The position numbers and the translations under genes are program-made. Shown here piece after piece: positions 40,101 to 48,700 of a stretch of 64,000 nucleotides of DNA. Position 1 is the first letter of the stretch, and each line of letters starts with the position of its first letter. The stretch spans positions 323,729-387,728 of the forward strand of contig NW_019774225.1 in the NCBI RefSeq assembly GCF_001039355.2. Reading direction: 5' to 3'. Below the pieces are notes generated by a model that saw nothing but the letters and a program-made list of their open reading frames with translations, was not told the DNA's origin and did not search any database. This DNA is from Lingula anatina (Eukaryota; Brachiopoda; Lingulata; Lingulida; Lingulidae).

Positions 40101-40165
40101 CGGCTGTAGCCCGCGGGGAAGGTCGTTAGAGAGGCTTGCACGAATGAATAACCGGGCCACTGCAT
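1049..40165 (-). CDS. nlgn: Neuroligin, seven coding exons, complete 915-aa open frame
   Basis: Postsynaptic adhesion protein of the cholinesterase-like family; family members bind neurexins across the synaptic cleft. Seven exons, 40165-39664, 8686-8537, 7978-7787, 6135-5847, 5461-4946, 2714-2587 and 2019-1049, join with GT-AG introns in consistent phase to 2748 nt including the stop. Order in the protein: hydrophobic signal segment at about residues 25-43; cholinesterase-like domain with the EECLNLN and HGDSY motifs, GHGYG at 261-265 and [11 protein letters not shown]; Pro/Thr/Gly-rich stalk; transmembrane helix at about 724-746; cytoplasmic tail of about 169 residues ending TVV, a class I PDZ ligand. 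The catalytic Ser position is Gly263, while the Glu (in NEGLVF) and His (in VHGDE) of the triad remain, so it should be inactive as an esterase, as other neuroligins are. The start is the first Met of the open frame. Splice joins are by eye; extra cassette exons in the long intron 1 cannot be excluded. Confidence 0.93.
2020..2586 (-). other. Neuroligin intron 6, nothing else seen
   Basis: AT-rich intron between exons 6 and 7. No repeat or frame with support. Confidence 0.85.
2587..2714 (-). CDS. nlgn: Neuroligin coding exon 6
   Basis: 128 nt reading [20 protein letters not shown], then [16 protein letters not shown]. It continues TNFAKTG into the expected GNPN and supplies the last strands of the cholinesterase-like fold. 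Acceptor CTCCCAG|G, donor TTTG|GTAAGA. It was placed by phase and family pattern because it is too short to stand out alone. Confidence 0.88.
2715..4945 (-). other. Neuroligin intron 5
   Basis: Contains the 32-bp tandem repeat at 4473-4568. Otherwise no supported feature. Confidence 0.85.
4473..4568 (+). repeat. Three-copy 32-bp tandem repeat
   Basis: Two identical 32-bp units beginning GCATTTAGTTCCGTGTCACA, followed by a third diverged unit beginning GCATTCACTTCAGTGTCACA. Confidence 0.85.
4946..5461 (-). CDS. nlgn: Neuroligin coding exon 5 (triad Glu and His region)
   Basis: 516 nt. It opens [18 protein letters not shown], which retains the acidic triad residue, and continues to [11 protein letters not shown], the retained His in [14 protein letters not shown], and [11 protein letters not shown], a neuroligin signature. 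Acceptor TGTAG|G, donor CCGG|GTAAAT. Confidence 0.93.
5847..6135 (-). CDS. nlgn: Neuroligin coding exon 4
   Basis: 289 nt beginning [20 protein letters not shown], followed by the conserved Cys pair in [19 protein letters not shown] and by [12 protein letters not shown]. Acceptor TCTAG|GT and donor AGAGG|GTAGGC are in phase with both neighbours. Confidence 0.92.
7240..7500 (+). mobile_element. 3' end of a LINE (CR1/L2-like) retrotransposon, truncated
   Basis: The frame ending at 7415 contains [20 protein letters not shown], then RLDGWWDEQ. The pattern W-N-x-(L/I)-P-x-x-V-V-x-A-x-S-(L/V)-N-x-F-K-x-R-L-D is the usual C-terminus of CR1/L2-type reverse transcriptases. About 70 nt of 3'UTR follow, with a short AAGTAAAGTAAGTAA-type tail near 7480-7495. 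No upstream RT motifs are visible, so this is a 5'-truncated dead copy. It sits in neuroligin intron 3, opposite in strand to the gene. Confidence 0.7.
7787..7978 (-). CDS. nlgn: Neuroligin coding exon 3 (dead nucleophile elbow)
   Basis: 192 nt reading [20 protein letters not shown] through [25 protein letters not shown] stands where active esterases have GxSxG, with Gly in place of the nucleophile Ser. Acceptor TTAG|GC, donor CAAG|GTGCGT. Confidence 0.93.
8537..8686 (-). CDS. nlgn: Neuroligin coding exon 2 (oxyanion-hole region)
   Basis: The acceptor TTGTAG|TC and donor TTAG|GTGAGT frame 150 nt. It reads [12 protein letters not shown], then [20 protein letters not shown] and FRLGIL, a close match to the neuroligin core. 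The usual HGGSY reads HGDSY here. Spliced to exon 1 it gives [13 protein letters not shown], the place where vertebrate neuroligins carry alternative insert A. Confidence 0.93.
9803..9825. repeat. (AG)n microsatellite
   Basis: Uninterrupted AG run ending directly at the TTA target site of the adjacent hairpin element. Confidence 0.95.
9830..10060. mobile_element. PIF/Harbinger-like MITE, 231 bp
   Basis: Flanked by TTA at 9827-9829 and 10061-10063. The ends GTCCCATTCCCAT and ATGGGAATGGTGTC are inverted repeats; subterminal CTGCAATCAGCTTAACTGAC pairs with GTCATTCAGTTAAGTTGATT. There is no coding capacity. A 3-bp TWA duplication is the hallmark of PIF/Harbinger transposition; the superfamily call is inference because no transposase copy is present. 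Confidence 0.72.
10684..11903 (+). repeat. Direct duplication, copy 1
   Basis: Matches 11957-13132 in the same orientation with scattered substitutions. It differs by a long (TA)n at 11676-11729, absent from copy 2. An 89-codon open frame is shared by both copies but shows no domain, signal peptide or start context. Confidence 0.9.
11676..11729. repeat. (AT)n microsatellite
   Basis: About 27 AT units inside duplication copy 1; copy 2 has only a short ATACGTGTAT at this place. Confidence 0.97.
11905..11933. mobile_element. Left end of a hairpin MITE cut by an assembly gap
   Basis: After TTAA, the sequence TGCACCCCATTTCCATAG then ATTAGATCGAC resembles the left terminus of the element at 63285. 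It runs directly into the single n at 11934. Copy 2 of the duplication continues TTAACCACGG here, without the element, as an empty site would. Confidence 0.5.
11934..11934. other. Single undetermined base (assembly join)
   Basis: A lone n between the two copies of the 1.2 kb duplication, with an 18-bp palindrome TTAAGTGATATCACTTAA shortly after it. It probably marks a contig join. Confidence 0.8.
11957..13132 (+). repeat. Direct duplication, copy 2
   Basis: Second copy of 10684-11903 without the (TA)n. It begins 23 bases after the n and ends where copy 1 meets the truncated hairpin element. Confidence 0.9.
14931..14970. repeat. (ATT)n microsatellite
   Basis: ATT/TTA triplets with one interruption. 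Confidence 0.9.
15724..15759. repeat. (TC)n microsatellite
   Basis: Uninterrupted TC run. Confidence 0.95.
17780..18060. repeat. Diverged inverted repeat, possible old MITE
   Basis: The left arm (CACACAAACAAGTTGAGACC, then GGTCTAAACCTTAAGACCAA) roughly matches the reverse of the right arm (TTGGTCTTTAAGTTAAGATC, then TCTTTGTGCG). Arms are diverged and the ends and target duplication are unclear. Confidence 0.35.
18583..18617. repeat. (CA)n microsatellite
   Basis: Uninterrupted AC run. Confidence 0.95.
19119..19160. repeat. (CA)n microsatellite
   Basis: AC run with one TAC interruption. Confidence 0.95.
27342..27380. repeat. (GA)n microsatellite
   Basis: GA run with AAAG interruptions. Confidence 0.9.
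29270..29525. mobile_element. Degenerate hairpin MITE related to the one at 32839
   Basis: Shares CATCGGTCTAC, TAGATCGATCCAACTCTGCG and an internal CTGATT/TTCAGC pattern with 32839-33098. Terminal repeats are decayed, so the ends are approximate. Confidence 0.5.
31860..32034. mobile_element. Hairpin MITE, second family, 175 bp, TTA target duplication
   Basis: The first ~29 bp begin GGCCCCATTCGGAACAATGG and the reverse of the last ~29 bp begin GGCCGCATTCAGAACAGTGG, with GGACTAACT continuing in both. TTA stands at 31857-31859 and 32035-32037. No coding capacity. It is PIF/Harbinger-like by target duplication and distinct in sequence from the other family. Confidence 0.75.
32839..33098. mobile_element. 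PIF/Harbinger-like MITE
   Basis: The right end CTATGAGAATGGGACC is followed by TTA (33099-33101). The left end, near ACCCCACTCCAATAGACAC, is its diverged inverse. The interior carries the AGATCGATCC and TGCAATCAGCTTAACTGA pattern of the family. Confidence 0.62.
39664..40165 (-). CDS. nlgn: Neuroligin coding exon 1 (signal peptide and N-terminal domain)
   Basis: Codes residues 1-167 plus one base of codon 168. It carries the hydrophobic segment [17 protein letters not shown], then [21 protein letters not shown], where mature cholinesterase-like domains begin. RAVCPQ and [11 protein letters not shown] hold the conserved disulfide pair. The donor is CGAG|GTAGGT. The exon is clearly more GC-rich than the surrounding intron. 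The ATG context has G at -3. Confidence 0.92.
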
Positions 40166-41300
40166 GACTTTTAGTGGCTTTAATGAACAAATGCACCACC
40201 GGTCCTGTTATGTGCCTGTGTGTATGTGTATATATATACAGGCAAGATCGCGTCTCTCTCCCTCTCTATAAGTCGACGTTTATTTTCGTGAGAGATAAAA
40301 CTTTTCTCCGCTCCGCACAAAATCCTAGTCAGGCGTCGTCAATTGGCTTATCCGCCATCCAACTGAACCAACACGACTCTCGCTCTTCAACGCTACTCTT
40401 CGCCTCCTTAGTGTCTCAATTTGTGTCACGCATTAAGCCTCCTAGAACCAATTATCAATAATCAAAGCGGCGGCTTCACTCGTGAAAGTTCCTCGAGTCA
40501 ACGCTATGTTTCCCGTACAGCCTCCGGCGTGGAGAATCCTTCTCGGCGGGATGTCAACCCGTGCGACGTTTTTTTCCCACCTCTCTCCCGTTATTATCAT
40601 ACCACGGTAGGTGCTCTCTGTAGGTTAATGCGGGCGATGTACGACCTTTTCTCTGCTGTGTCAACCCAGTGTAGTATTAAACGCCATGAAAGACGACATA
40701 TCCCACACAAAGGCTAATGCAGCCCATAAAACTGTTTATGGACGTTCGCTTTGATCCACGTGTAGTAGTGTACCTGTTACGAGACGCAGCGCCTCTCTTT
40801 CTCGCTCTCAACTCACTGTTCGCTGTGTTTATATATGAAACCGATCACAGCGGAGGGGTCCATATGCGCATGCGCCACGGGTACTTTTTCTGTTTCTTTA
40901 CAAGAACTCCCGGTTTAAAGCCTGCATACTTATGTTTGTTTGTTCGGCTATTGTGGCCTTTTTTCACGAGTTTGTTTTCACCGCGTTAAACCACTTAAAG
41001 AACAACAATCCCGTCCCGAAGAGCCGGAGCCCGGGGACATTATACAGACGTGTAAATGTTCGGACCAATTCCACCGAGCTGCTTCCAACTAATAATTAAT
41101 TGAAGCGAGCAGGCAGCGTGAGAATAATTAATTCCGATTTCCTAATTGTTGTTCAATCACGGTCGATGGAGGGGAGTGAAAGGGGGGTGCACGGGAAGTC
41201 AAGCGCCTCAGGCGCAGACGGGACCCTAAGGCACTGCAGGACCGTGGGTTTCTCCCGTCTGTTATAATAAGAACACCCTGCCGTAGAAACTACTCGGGAC
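40166..41300 (-). promoter_or_regulatory. CpG-containing region upstream of the neuroligin start
   Basis: Sequence 5' of the first coding exon is richer in GC and CpG than the introns, with pyrimidine-rich and (TA)n patches near 40228-40268. No convincing TATA box sits at a usual distance. It may hold the promoter or a noncoding 5' exon; neither can be fixed from sequence alone. Confidence 0.35.
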
Positions 41301-41442
41301 CCGGTGACCCGTGTTACGTGTTCGATGTTTGCACGGCGGTGGTTACCGAGACATTGGAGTCTTCTTATACGTTATTGGGTCACCTCGTAGGTTAAGATTG
41401 GAAGTTGAAAAAGCGGGATGAGTTCAGGGATGGGGCGTTTGT

Positions 41443-41462
41443 GGGGGGGGGGGGGGGGGGGG
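41443..41462. repeat. Poly-G tract
   Basis: About 20 consecutive G. Confidence 0.95.
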
Positions 41463-42916
41463 CGTTGTTATTCTTTATAAGTCATTATTTCTTCAAAGTG
41501 ATTTCTGGACTGGTCTGCTGTATGTAACTGAAGAGAACGTGTAAGCTGGATGATTTACTCGAACTAGATTTTTTTACATATCGAAATATTTGGTCCACAT
41601 GTAACGATTAAGAACCGTTTGGTTTGGAAGAAAGGGGGGGGGGGAGCGTTTGCTATGATTGAATTTTGTCATCTCAAGCTTTTGAAAAGTCCGAACTCTT
41701 TCGAAGATGTTGATTTTACTAACAACATGTTTATTAAGATATTTAGGACTTTTTAGGACAATGACGTGGACAGCAAATGGACGAGGACACGCCCATTACC
41801 ACTGCAATATCCGCGGATACACAAGGCGTTCTGCTCCCCCTCAGAATGTACATGCATCTTAGTAAGCGGGTATGAAGTTTGGGAAAAGCCAACGCCATTT
41901 CTTCAACACCTACCCTCCTTGCCAATTCTTTCACATAATATCATCAAAGTGTAATCTACATTTTCTGACTCATACTATATAACAAGTGTGACAAAGTTGA
42001 TTGAAATAACTTTCTTTTGAATAAAATATGCCTCAATCTTCAGAGCCCCGCGTTCCCTCCATGGCGGGACCTGATTAACGTATTTCTTTTCATATGCAGT
42101 GAATAGATTAGCTAAGCCTGGGGACAGCCAATCCATTTTTATTCAATAATCACTCGGCCGAGGTAGATTATTTATTGAACGGCCGCGTCTGAAATGGCAG
42201 TCGTCTCACGAAAGGAACAAATCGCCAAGGTAAAGCTTTGTGACTGGTAAGGGAAACGCGGCACCCCCTTCTACATGTATGTCGTCTGCACATACTACTC
42301 ACAACACACCGTGAAAACGACCATGAATCCTTCGGTCTTAAAGTGATGTTATTATTCTACTATTTAAGCGCCTGTAAAGACAATCCCCTAACCCGATCAA
42401 GTTCCAAATCAGAAACATTCAAATCGCCTTCCCCCTTCCGTGTAGCCGTTTGAGATACATTGTAAAACTTGAAACATTTTTTTTTTCCTTAAAAAATTAT
42501 ACTTTTTGAAAGCGGCGCATCTTCGGAATTGTATTCCAGCCGATTCTTGGAAATCTGGTAAGAAATGGAAGGAAGGACGAAAAGAAGGAAGGAAAGGCCA
42601 CTCGGATACCGATTAGTGGCAAAGAAATCCCAGGTTTGTGAAGAAACGCCCCCAGGTAAAAACAACGCGAATGAAAAAGTCGATGAAGAAAATATTATCG
42701 TCTCCGCTGTATGAAAACAAGGCCGCGGCAATTCAAAGGTCGGTGACGTGAAGGTGACGAGATGAGACCTCGTGACATGTGTTTGATTTAGTGAAGGAAG
42801 GGTTTCCATGTGAGGTTATGGAAATATTTTTTGTGGGAGAATGCGCGCTCATCTCATGTGCTGTTCATGTTATATAATAATTCTACGGAAATGTCATTAA
42901 AGATGCATATGTTTGT

Positions 42917-42919
<3 letters not shown>

Positions 42920-42954
<35 letters not shown>
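42920..42954. repeat. (GA)n microsatellite
   Basis: Uninterrupted GA run. Confidence 0.95.
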
Positions 42955-42956
<2 letters not shown>

Positions 42957-43574
42957 AATAAAAAGATAATGCGTCAAATACATATTATTTGCATGTGCTT
43001 ATGCCATTCATTGCATTGTTGAAATAAATATCGTTAAGAGCGCATCTTAAGTAAGCAAAGAAGACAACACGCACAATAGCGTGCTTTAACCCATGCCGAC
43101 CTGGACTGTACTGCGAACAGCAGAGGAAATTCATCATTTCACGTCCAGGTGCAAACGATCTTAACTAATCAAGACTTTTTTCCGTCAACTATCTCAATAT
43201 ACTCCGTGCACAACGTTGGACCAAGAAGAAAAAAAATTGATTGCAAATTCAAAATTCCGTCGACTGGCATTAATGCAAACCGTCCTTCCATTAACGTAAT
43301 GGTGTACGCCTTTTTATGTGTAATTAAACCAAATAGAATAGTCGCATTAGAAGTCACACAAGGGGGTTGAAACCCAACGGAAAGCCAGCAGGCCATGGAC
43401 TTATGAACTCTAGTTAATGTGAACATTCAGCCATGCGAAAAGAGGTGCACAGCGAAATCCCACTGAAGGAAGACGTCTAAATCGCAAAGTCTAATTACGT
43501 TATTTATTTGGGGTCATTCTTCCTCATTCCAGCTACCCAACTCTCTCTCACCCCCTCCTTCTCTTCCTCCTCCT

Positions 43575-43578
<4 letters not shown>

Positions 43579-43621
<43 letters not shown>
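43579..43621. repeat. (TC)n microsatellite
   Basis: Uninterrupted TC run after a pyrimidine-rich stretch. Confidence 0.95.
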
Positions 43622-43624
<3 letters not shown>

Positions 43625-45577
43625 CTCGTCCAAGAAAACCGTTTATTGATAATAGCTGTTGTTGCTGACGACGTCCACCCTGAACGGAGCGAGGACCAAA
43701 GGGGTTTTTAAAACCTTTCACACTGGCAATAAAACGAAGTAACGTTCCATGTACCGCCTGGGAGCAACCACACATAGCTTCTGTTAGATTTTTTCTATCC
43801 GTCAGCAGCAGTGGCTACATCATACGTGCGTGTCATATTGTGTACAGCGTAACGGCAAATATTTATGACGAACTCGTGTCTCAAATTTCAAAATATTGTC
43901 ATTGATTCCTTCATAAAATTTAAAAGCAAATTTATCTACTATAAAAGCCTATACGGTTTACGTATTCACTTGCAAAATGCCCCTTGCAAAACCTAGCAAC
44001 ACGTCGGAAGATTAATACAGTAATAGCAGAAGGTCACATATATCACTCCTAGTCGCGATATTATTGCTTGCAGATGGCTTACTTGGTGATATTTTATCAG
44101 TTATGAATTCATTGGCCTTGAGTACATATTTATTTGATTTTGCTATTTACTAGTATCTGTGTAAGAAGAGGTATGTTTTCAGATGGACACCTTTAAAATC
44201 GAGATAGCAATGGAGAATGTGTATGACGATGCAGAAAATATTTCACTACTTTTTTAAAAACGAAAGAAACGCTTTTGGCTGACAAAAGAACTAACATAAT
44301 AATAGCAATAATAATAAATAGATAAATAAATAAGAAGAAAAAGAAGAATTACAACAACAACAACAGAGGTCTCTATCAGAGGTCGGCTGATTGAATGTGT
44401 CATTTATCAATTTATCTTTCTTTTTTTCGCCAAACGTCTTACTGGACACACATTTACACAGAATAAACTGAGAAATACACGTGTTGGTGAATATCTAGAA
44501 AAAATCGCTGTGTGACTGAGGTAGAATGTACACATGAAACCAAAACACTGCACAGTGTATGTCATCATTTTGTCAGCTAAAGGCGTTTTCTTGTGGTTGC
44601 TGCACAATTTACGAGTATGTGTTAAAAGGAGTGTGCTTTTATGAGATTAACCTCAGTTCTTCGAATCTTCAACTGTTTTCATGATGAAAGAATAATATTC
44701 TAACTACAGAATAACATGAATCTGATAGAAAAAAAACTGGTTTTACCCTTACGTTGTATTTATATAAGCAATTTTCATGCTAGATTAGACAAAAAACATT
44801 AAAGTGCCTTTTTGGCTTTATTAGTTATGCAGAGTTTCACAGTCTTCTGCAAAAACGAAAAACCTAATGGAAAAAAATTATTGTTCATGAGGAAATGAAG
44901 AAATCAAATTCAGTGGCATTGAAAATTAATGAATATTGGGCCATCAAAATTCCCCTGGATGGCGCGTTTCTCTGTGTCCAGAGTGGCTGCGGTACGTTAT
45001 GGATGCTAGGTATTATATATCGCCGTAGACATCCAAACTGTTTTCAACCGGGAAATGTAAGAATATTTATTTTAAAAACAATGACGTGACAATAAAATCA
45101 AGTAGAAAACCATGTAACGTCCCCAATTGAGATCATTTTAACTTAAAACAAAACCCTGCTGGGCGAAATCATGTACAAAAAGCAGCAATAACAAAATAAA
45201 ACTAAATTGCTCAGTATATGCCTATTGTATTAATTGCATTAACTAAGTCTTCTAAAAGCTGAGGTTTGGTGGATTTATTTTTGTATTCCCCGAATACTGG
45301 GGGAACTAAATCTTAGCTATCTACGCAATTTTTCACGTTAAAATGGGGAGGATTACATTCTGTCTGGAATTGGTGTAGATGGTATGGCACGGTTCATTAT
45401 TTCTTTATGGATTTCACTAACCTTTGACTTAATTTTTATGAAGAATAACATGGCTCGACGACGCATTGCACTGGCCCGGTTGTGACATCTCAACTAACAC
45501 AATGACTTAGTTGAAGAAAAGATTTGTGCAATAAACCTGGACTATTTATCTAACAAATGTTAATCGACCGAGCAGAC

Positions 45578-45579
<2 letters not shown>

Positions 45580-45609
<30 letters not shown>
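45580..45609. repeat. (GA)n microsatellite
   Basis: GA run near the left edge of unit 1. Confidence 0.95.
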
Positions 45610-45612
<3 letters not shown>

Positions 45613-45729
45613 GGAAATTACGTTATTGATCATAAAACACATTCGTAAAGGAGGTAAATTTATTTCGTTCCATCACGATAAAGGTACAAAAATCTGTCCA
45701 GCAACAGCGAGTACATGTACATACTGGCG

Positions 45730-45995
45730 TACTGTTGGCTACTGAATCTTATTCTTTTGTTGACTGTATGACGAAAAAATGAAACCATGAAAACTATGAA
45801 TATGATTTCAACACGACATGAAAATGAAGTCTATGGTAGTATAAAGTCTGAGGAAGTATAAAATCACACTGTAGATACGATGAATCCAAGTTTTCACAAC
45901 AGTTGATGCTCGAAGTCTTCCAAACATTAGACACGGCAGTCGAGAAAAGACGTCTTGGGAATCTTCATATTACAAACCCGTAGTAAACTTGAACC
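45730..45995 (-). other. Noncoding second exon (3'UTR) of gene A
   Basis: The acceptor TCTTACTTTCAG|GGTTC lies 505 bp beyond the donor CATAAAG|GTAAGT at 46500. The remnant E has the same acceptor context at 51457. The likely poly(A) hexamer is the variant AATAAG at 45753-45748; the exon end is approximate. Confidence 0.55.
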
Positions 45996-46539
45996 CTGAA
46001 AGTAAGAGTGAAAATTGAGAATTTTGCTCTCCTGTGGTACATGTATGGCAAGTTTAAATGTATTAAAGCAGATAAAAATGAAAAATGAAAATAAAAGTCT
46101 GCAACTCTCTGAAATCAGGGTCGGTGGACGAAATCTATCTTTGTTTTTGTCTTTCAAACATATGATAATAAAAAGGCATCGCAGTTAACTATTAAGGTCG
46201 TTCGGTATTTTTCTAATTGATAGGACATCTCAAATTCACAGTGTAGACGATTTTTGATGAAAAAAACAACAAAATCGATATTTGAGTAAATTGTGAGTAT
46301 TTCCCACTTAAATATTAGCACAAGGTAGCAAAAACCCCGCAATGCATATTGTGCATCAAACTAACGTTATCTTTTTAAAACAGTTTGATAGTATTAAGGC
46401 TATATTTGAGGAGTCCACATATAAAGTTAACGTCATTTTAAGTACAAAATGGTTTTAAAAGGGAATAAAAAGATTTTCGATGAACGATGCTTAAACTTAC
46501 CTTTATGGTAGGTAGATACAATTCGTTACATAGGGTGAT

Positions 46540-46851
46540 TTAATATCGCCGATAGCCTCTGTAATACCCTCCTCTGTAATTTCTGTAATTTTGGACTGTG
46601 GGTGGATCATTAAAAAAGCTGCCACCGGAACCAAACCCAGCACCAAATCCGAAGCCACCGTTGGAGCCACCACCGCCGCCGCCGCCACCGCCACCGCCGC
46701 CGGGAGCAGAGCCAAAGCCGAAACCGGCACCAAAGCCGGATCCTCCTGGGCCGCCGCCACCGCCGCCGCCACCGCCGCCACCGCCTCCGCTGAAGTATTG
46801 GGCGAAGATCGGCATGATGATCAGGCCGAGGATGAACAGGTGCTTCAACAT
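46540..46851 (-). CDS. Secreted glycine-rich protein A, Tyr/Arg-tailed, 103 aa
   Basis: Signal peptide MLKHLFILGLIIMPIFA, likely cut before Gln. The mature part has a run of 13 Gly, then GGSGFGAGFGFGSAP, a run of 12 Gly, SNGGFGFGAGFGSGG, and the tail NYRNYRGGYYRGYRRY. No Cys in the mature chain. The layout (secreted, Gly-rich, basic Tyr-rich end) resembles structural extracellular proteins such as molluscan shematrins; that is analogy, not proven homology. The TATA box lies at 46942-46935, 84 bp before the ATG, with Kozak-like GCCAAGATG. Divergent with gene B across about 1.5 kb. A donor at 46500 follows 39 nt after the stop. Near twin of B. Confidence 0.85.
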   Translation of the reverse strand: MLKHLFILGLIIMPIFAQYFSGGGGGGGGGGGGGPGGSGFGAGFGFGSAPGGGGGGGGGGGGSNGGFGFGAGFGSGGSFFNDPPTVQNYRNYRGGYYRGYRRY

Positions 46852-46934
46852 CTTGGCGGCTATCTAGAGGACTGCCGGGAAGAGTTTTCCAAAGCAAACC
46901 TCAGTTGGTCTGTTGTAGTCGAAGAGATCGCTGG

Positions 46935-46942
46935 TTTTTATA
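46935..46942 (-). promoter_or_regulatory. TATA box of gene A
   Basis: TATAAAAA in the context GCAAATGCTATAAAAACC, shared with genes C and D. Confidence 0.8.
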
Positions 46943-46953
46943 GCATTTGCTCT

Positions 46954-46988
46954 TTAGCGTGCACAGACCTCTTCTTTGGTAAAAACCC
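46954..46988 (-). promoter_or_regulatory. Shared proximal promoter block of gene A
   Basis: TTTTACCAAAGAAGAGGTC then TGTGCACGC, just 5' of the TATA box. The same block occurs at the same place in B, C and D. Confidence 0.55.
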
Positions 46989-47711
46989 ATTTGTCACAAT
47001 GCATTACACAATAAAAACAAAACAAAACACTGTTATATTTTTGATTGAATACTTTTACTGGACCTCTACTATACTACAATACTTCCGGATAGTTACAATA
47101 TTTCCGTTTCTTGTCCTGTTGATGAGCGGGAACGGATTATTTCCTGCTTCAAAAAGTGTAATGATGGCCCTTAATGCAAGAGGATAATTGAAGTTAAACA
47201 TGCCAATCCACCCTTTCCTCATTAAAAAACTTCAATGACACCAAATCAAATGGCACCATTTCCACTGGCCATTTTTCAAGGGGGAAAGTTAAAAAAAAAC
47301 GTTTCCTTAATTTGCGGTCACGGCACGTGGAAAGTGGGAAAAGCTCATTTGTCATTAGTATTGATGGACAGAGTGACTGGTAGCCCTCAGTCATGTCACG
47401 CAAATGTCTGTAGAAGAGTTCAATTTTTCCTTTTAAATTTGATGCAATGAAATACATATTGCTGAACTATTTAAAACGATGATTTATGCTGTGTTTATGC
47501 TGTTTTTATCCTGCGTAAAAGTTCGAAGATTGAGATAAAAATTAATAACGTAAATCTGGAAATATAATGTTAACCTGTTTTTACATGGTCATTGTACTGT
47601 ACAGTTTAGTTTGATGATGGGTACAGCACAGTTATCATATCAACGATTTATATTATATGTATGTATACCAAAGAATCATCATACACGTGCGTGAATATTG
47701 AATGCCCTTTC

Positions 47712-47886
47712 CAGGGGCAGGTCTAAAAATAATTTCTGACAGTCTTCCAAATTATCTTTGTTGATCCATCTTCCATTTATGACCCGTCGTCCGACAGAGT
47801 AAATTAGATACCCGTCATTGCCAACTTGAAAATCTGGCTACATGTATCTTCTGGAGGACCCAGAAGACGACCTTAATCCGCCCCTG
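47712..47886. mobile_element. Short TIR element (CAGGGGCGG type), 175 bp
   Basis: Starts CAGGGGCAGGTCTAA and ends TTAATCCGCCCCTG, which are inverted repeats. CTTTC is directly repeated at 47707-47711 and 47887-47891. The homologous promoter-upstream region of gene C (near 53335) reads through without it (GCCTTCCCTCTCTC), an empty site. CAGGGGCGG ends recall hAT-type termini, although hAT normally makes 8-bp target duplications. Confidence 0.68.
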
Positions 47887-48230
47887 CTTTCCTTTTCTCT
47901 CTCTATGGCGTACTCATTATGTGCATGTGCATGTTTGTACGTACAGGTTCAGATGTCCCTAAGTTCGCGTGCAGCTGGCGTATATCGCGTGCAGCTACAC
48001 TCTGTGAAAGGGTCTAGTAGCGTGCTTACTGACCATCAAGTCCTTTGTTACGTCAGCGGTCATCAGGAAATAATTCCTTCAAATTCTTATTTATCAAAAG
48101 AACAAGAACGTACTACATCTAGAAAAAATGTGCCATGGTATCTATTTAAAATACTGAAGTGCAGACTAAAATGATGGTTTGTTTATTTATCTATTGATTT
48201 ATATTTTGTATTGTATTGTGACATATGAGG

Positions 48231-48259
48231 TTTTACCAAAGAAGAGGTCTGTACACGCT
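48231..48259 (+). promoter_or_regulatory. Shared proximal promoter block of gene B
   Basis: TTTTACCAAAGAAGAGGTC then TGTACACGC, 5' of the TATA box, as in A, C and D. Confidence 0.55.
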
Positions 48260-48272
48260 AGAGAGCGAATGC

Positions 48273-48280
48273 TATAAAAA
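48273..48280 (+). promoter_or_regulatory. TATA box of gene B
   Basis: TATAAAAA, 94 bp before the ATG. The leader that follows (CCAACTGAGGTTTGCTTTGG) is shared by all intact paralogues. Confidence 0.8.
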
Positions 48281-48366
48281 CCATGCAGGCTCTCTACGAC
48301 TACACCAGACCAACTGAGGTTTGCTTTGGAAAACTCTTCCCGTCAGTCCTCTAGATAGTCGCCAAG

Positions 48367-48678
48367 ATGTTGAAGCACCTGTTCATCCTCGGCTTGATCA
48401 TAATGCCGATCTTCGCCCAATACTTCAGCGGAGGCGGTGGCGGCGGTGGTGGAGGTGGTGGCGGCGGCTCCGGAGGATTTGGCTTTGGTTCCGGGTTCGG
48501 CTTTGGCTCTGCTCTCGGTGGCGGCGGCGGTGGCGGCGGCGGCGGTGGTGGCTCCAACGGTGGCTTCGGATTTGGTTCTGGGTTTGGTTCCGGCGGCAGT
48601 TTTGTATATGATCCGCCCACAGTCCAAAATTACAGAACTTACAGAGGAGGGTATTACAGAGGTTATCGAAGATATTAA
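48367..48678 (+). CDS. Secreted glycine-rich protein B, Tyr/Arg-tailed, 103 aa
   Basis: Same architecture and length as A: signal peptide MLKHLFILGLIIMPIFA, a run of 13 Gly, SGGFGFGSGFGFGSAL, a run of 12 Gly, SNGGFGFGSGFGSGG, a DPPTVQNY linker and the RGGYYRGYRRY tail. Substitutions against A are few and mostly small-residue swaps (Ala/Ser, Pro/Leu). The start is the Met of the signal peptide in GCCAAGATG. Stop at 48676-48678; donor AAAG|GTAAGT 22 nt later. Probably an extracellular structural protein; the role is inferred from composition only. The antisense and +1 frames through the Gly codons are also open but are codon-repeat shadows. Confidence 0.86.
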   Translation: MLKHLFILGLIIMPIFAQYFSGGGGGGGGGGGGGSGGFGFGSGFGFGSALGGGGGGGGGGGGSNGGFGFGSGFGSGGSFVYDPPTVQNYRTYRGGYYRGYRRY

Positions 48679-48700
48679 ATCACTCCATTCTACCATAAAG

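Larger units (their letters stand above)
41300..45430. other. Intergenic stretch with simple repeats only
   Basis: No coding support on either strand. It holds poly-G tracts at 41443-41462 and 41634-41644, (GA)n at 42920-42954, (TC)n at 43579-43621, and mixed AAT/AAC triplets near 44298-44366. Confidence 0.7.

Noticed and set aside
4285-44366. CRISPR arrays, operons, bacterial signals
   Set aside because: The window is eukaryotic; spaced repeats here are microsatellites or transposon arms.
48351-48620. Antisense polyproline frames and +1 Ala/Val-rich frames through the Gly runs
   Set aside because: Reading GGN repeats in other frames or the other strand gives open Pro, Ala or Arg/Trp-rich translations without being genes.
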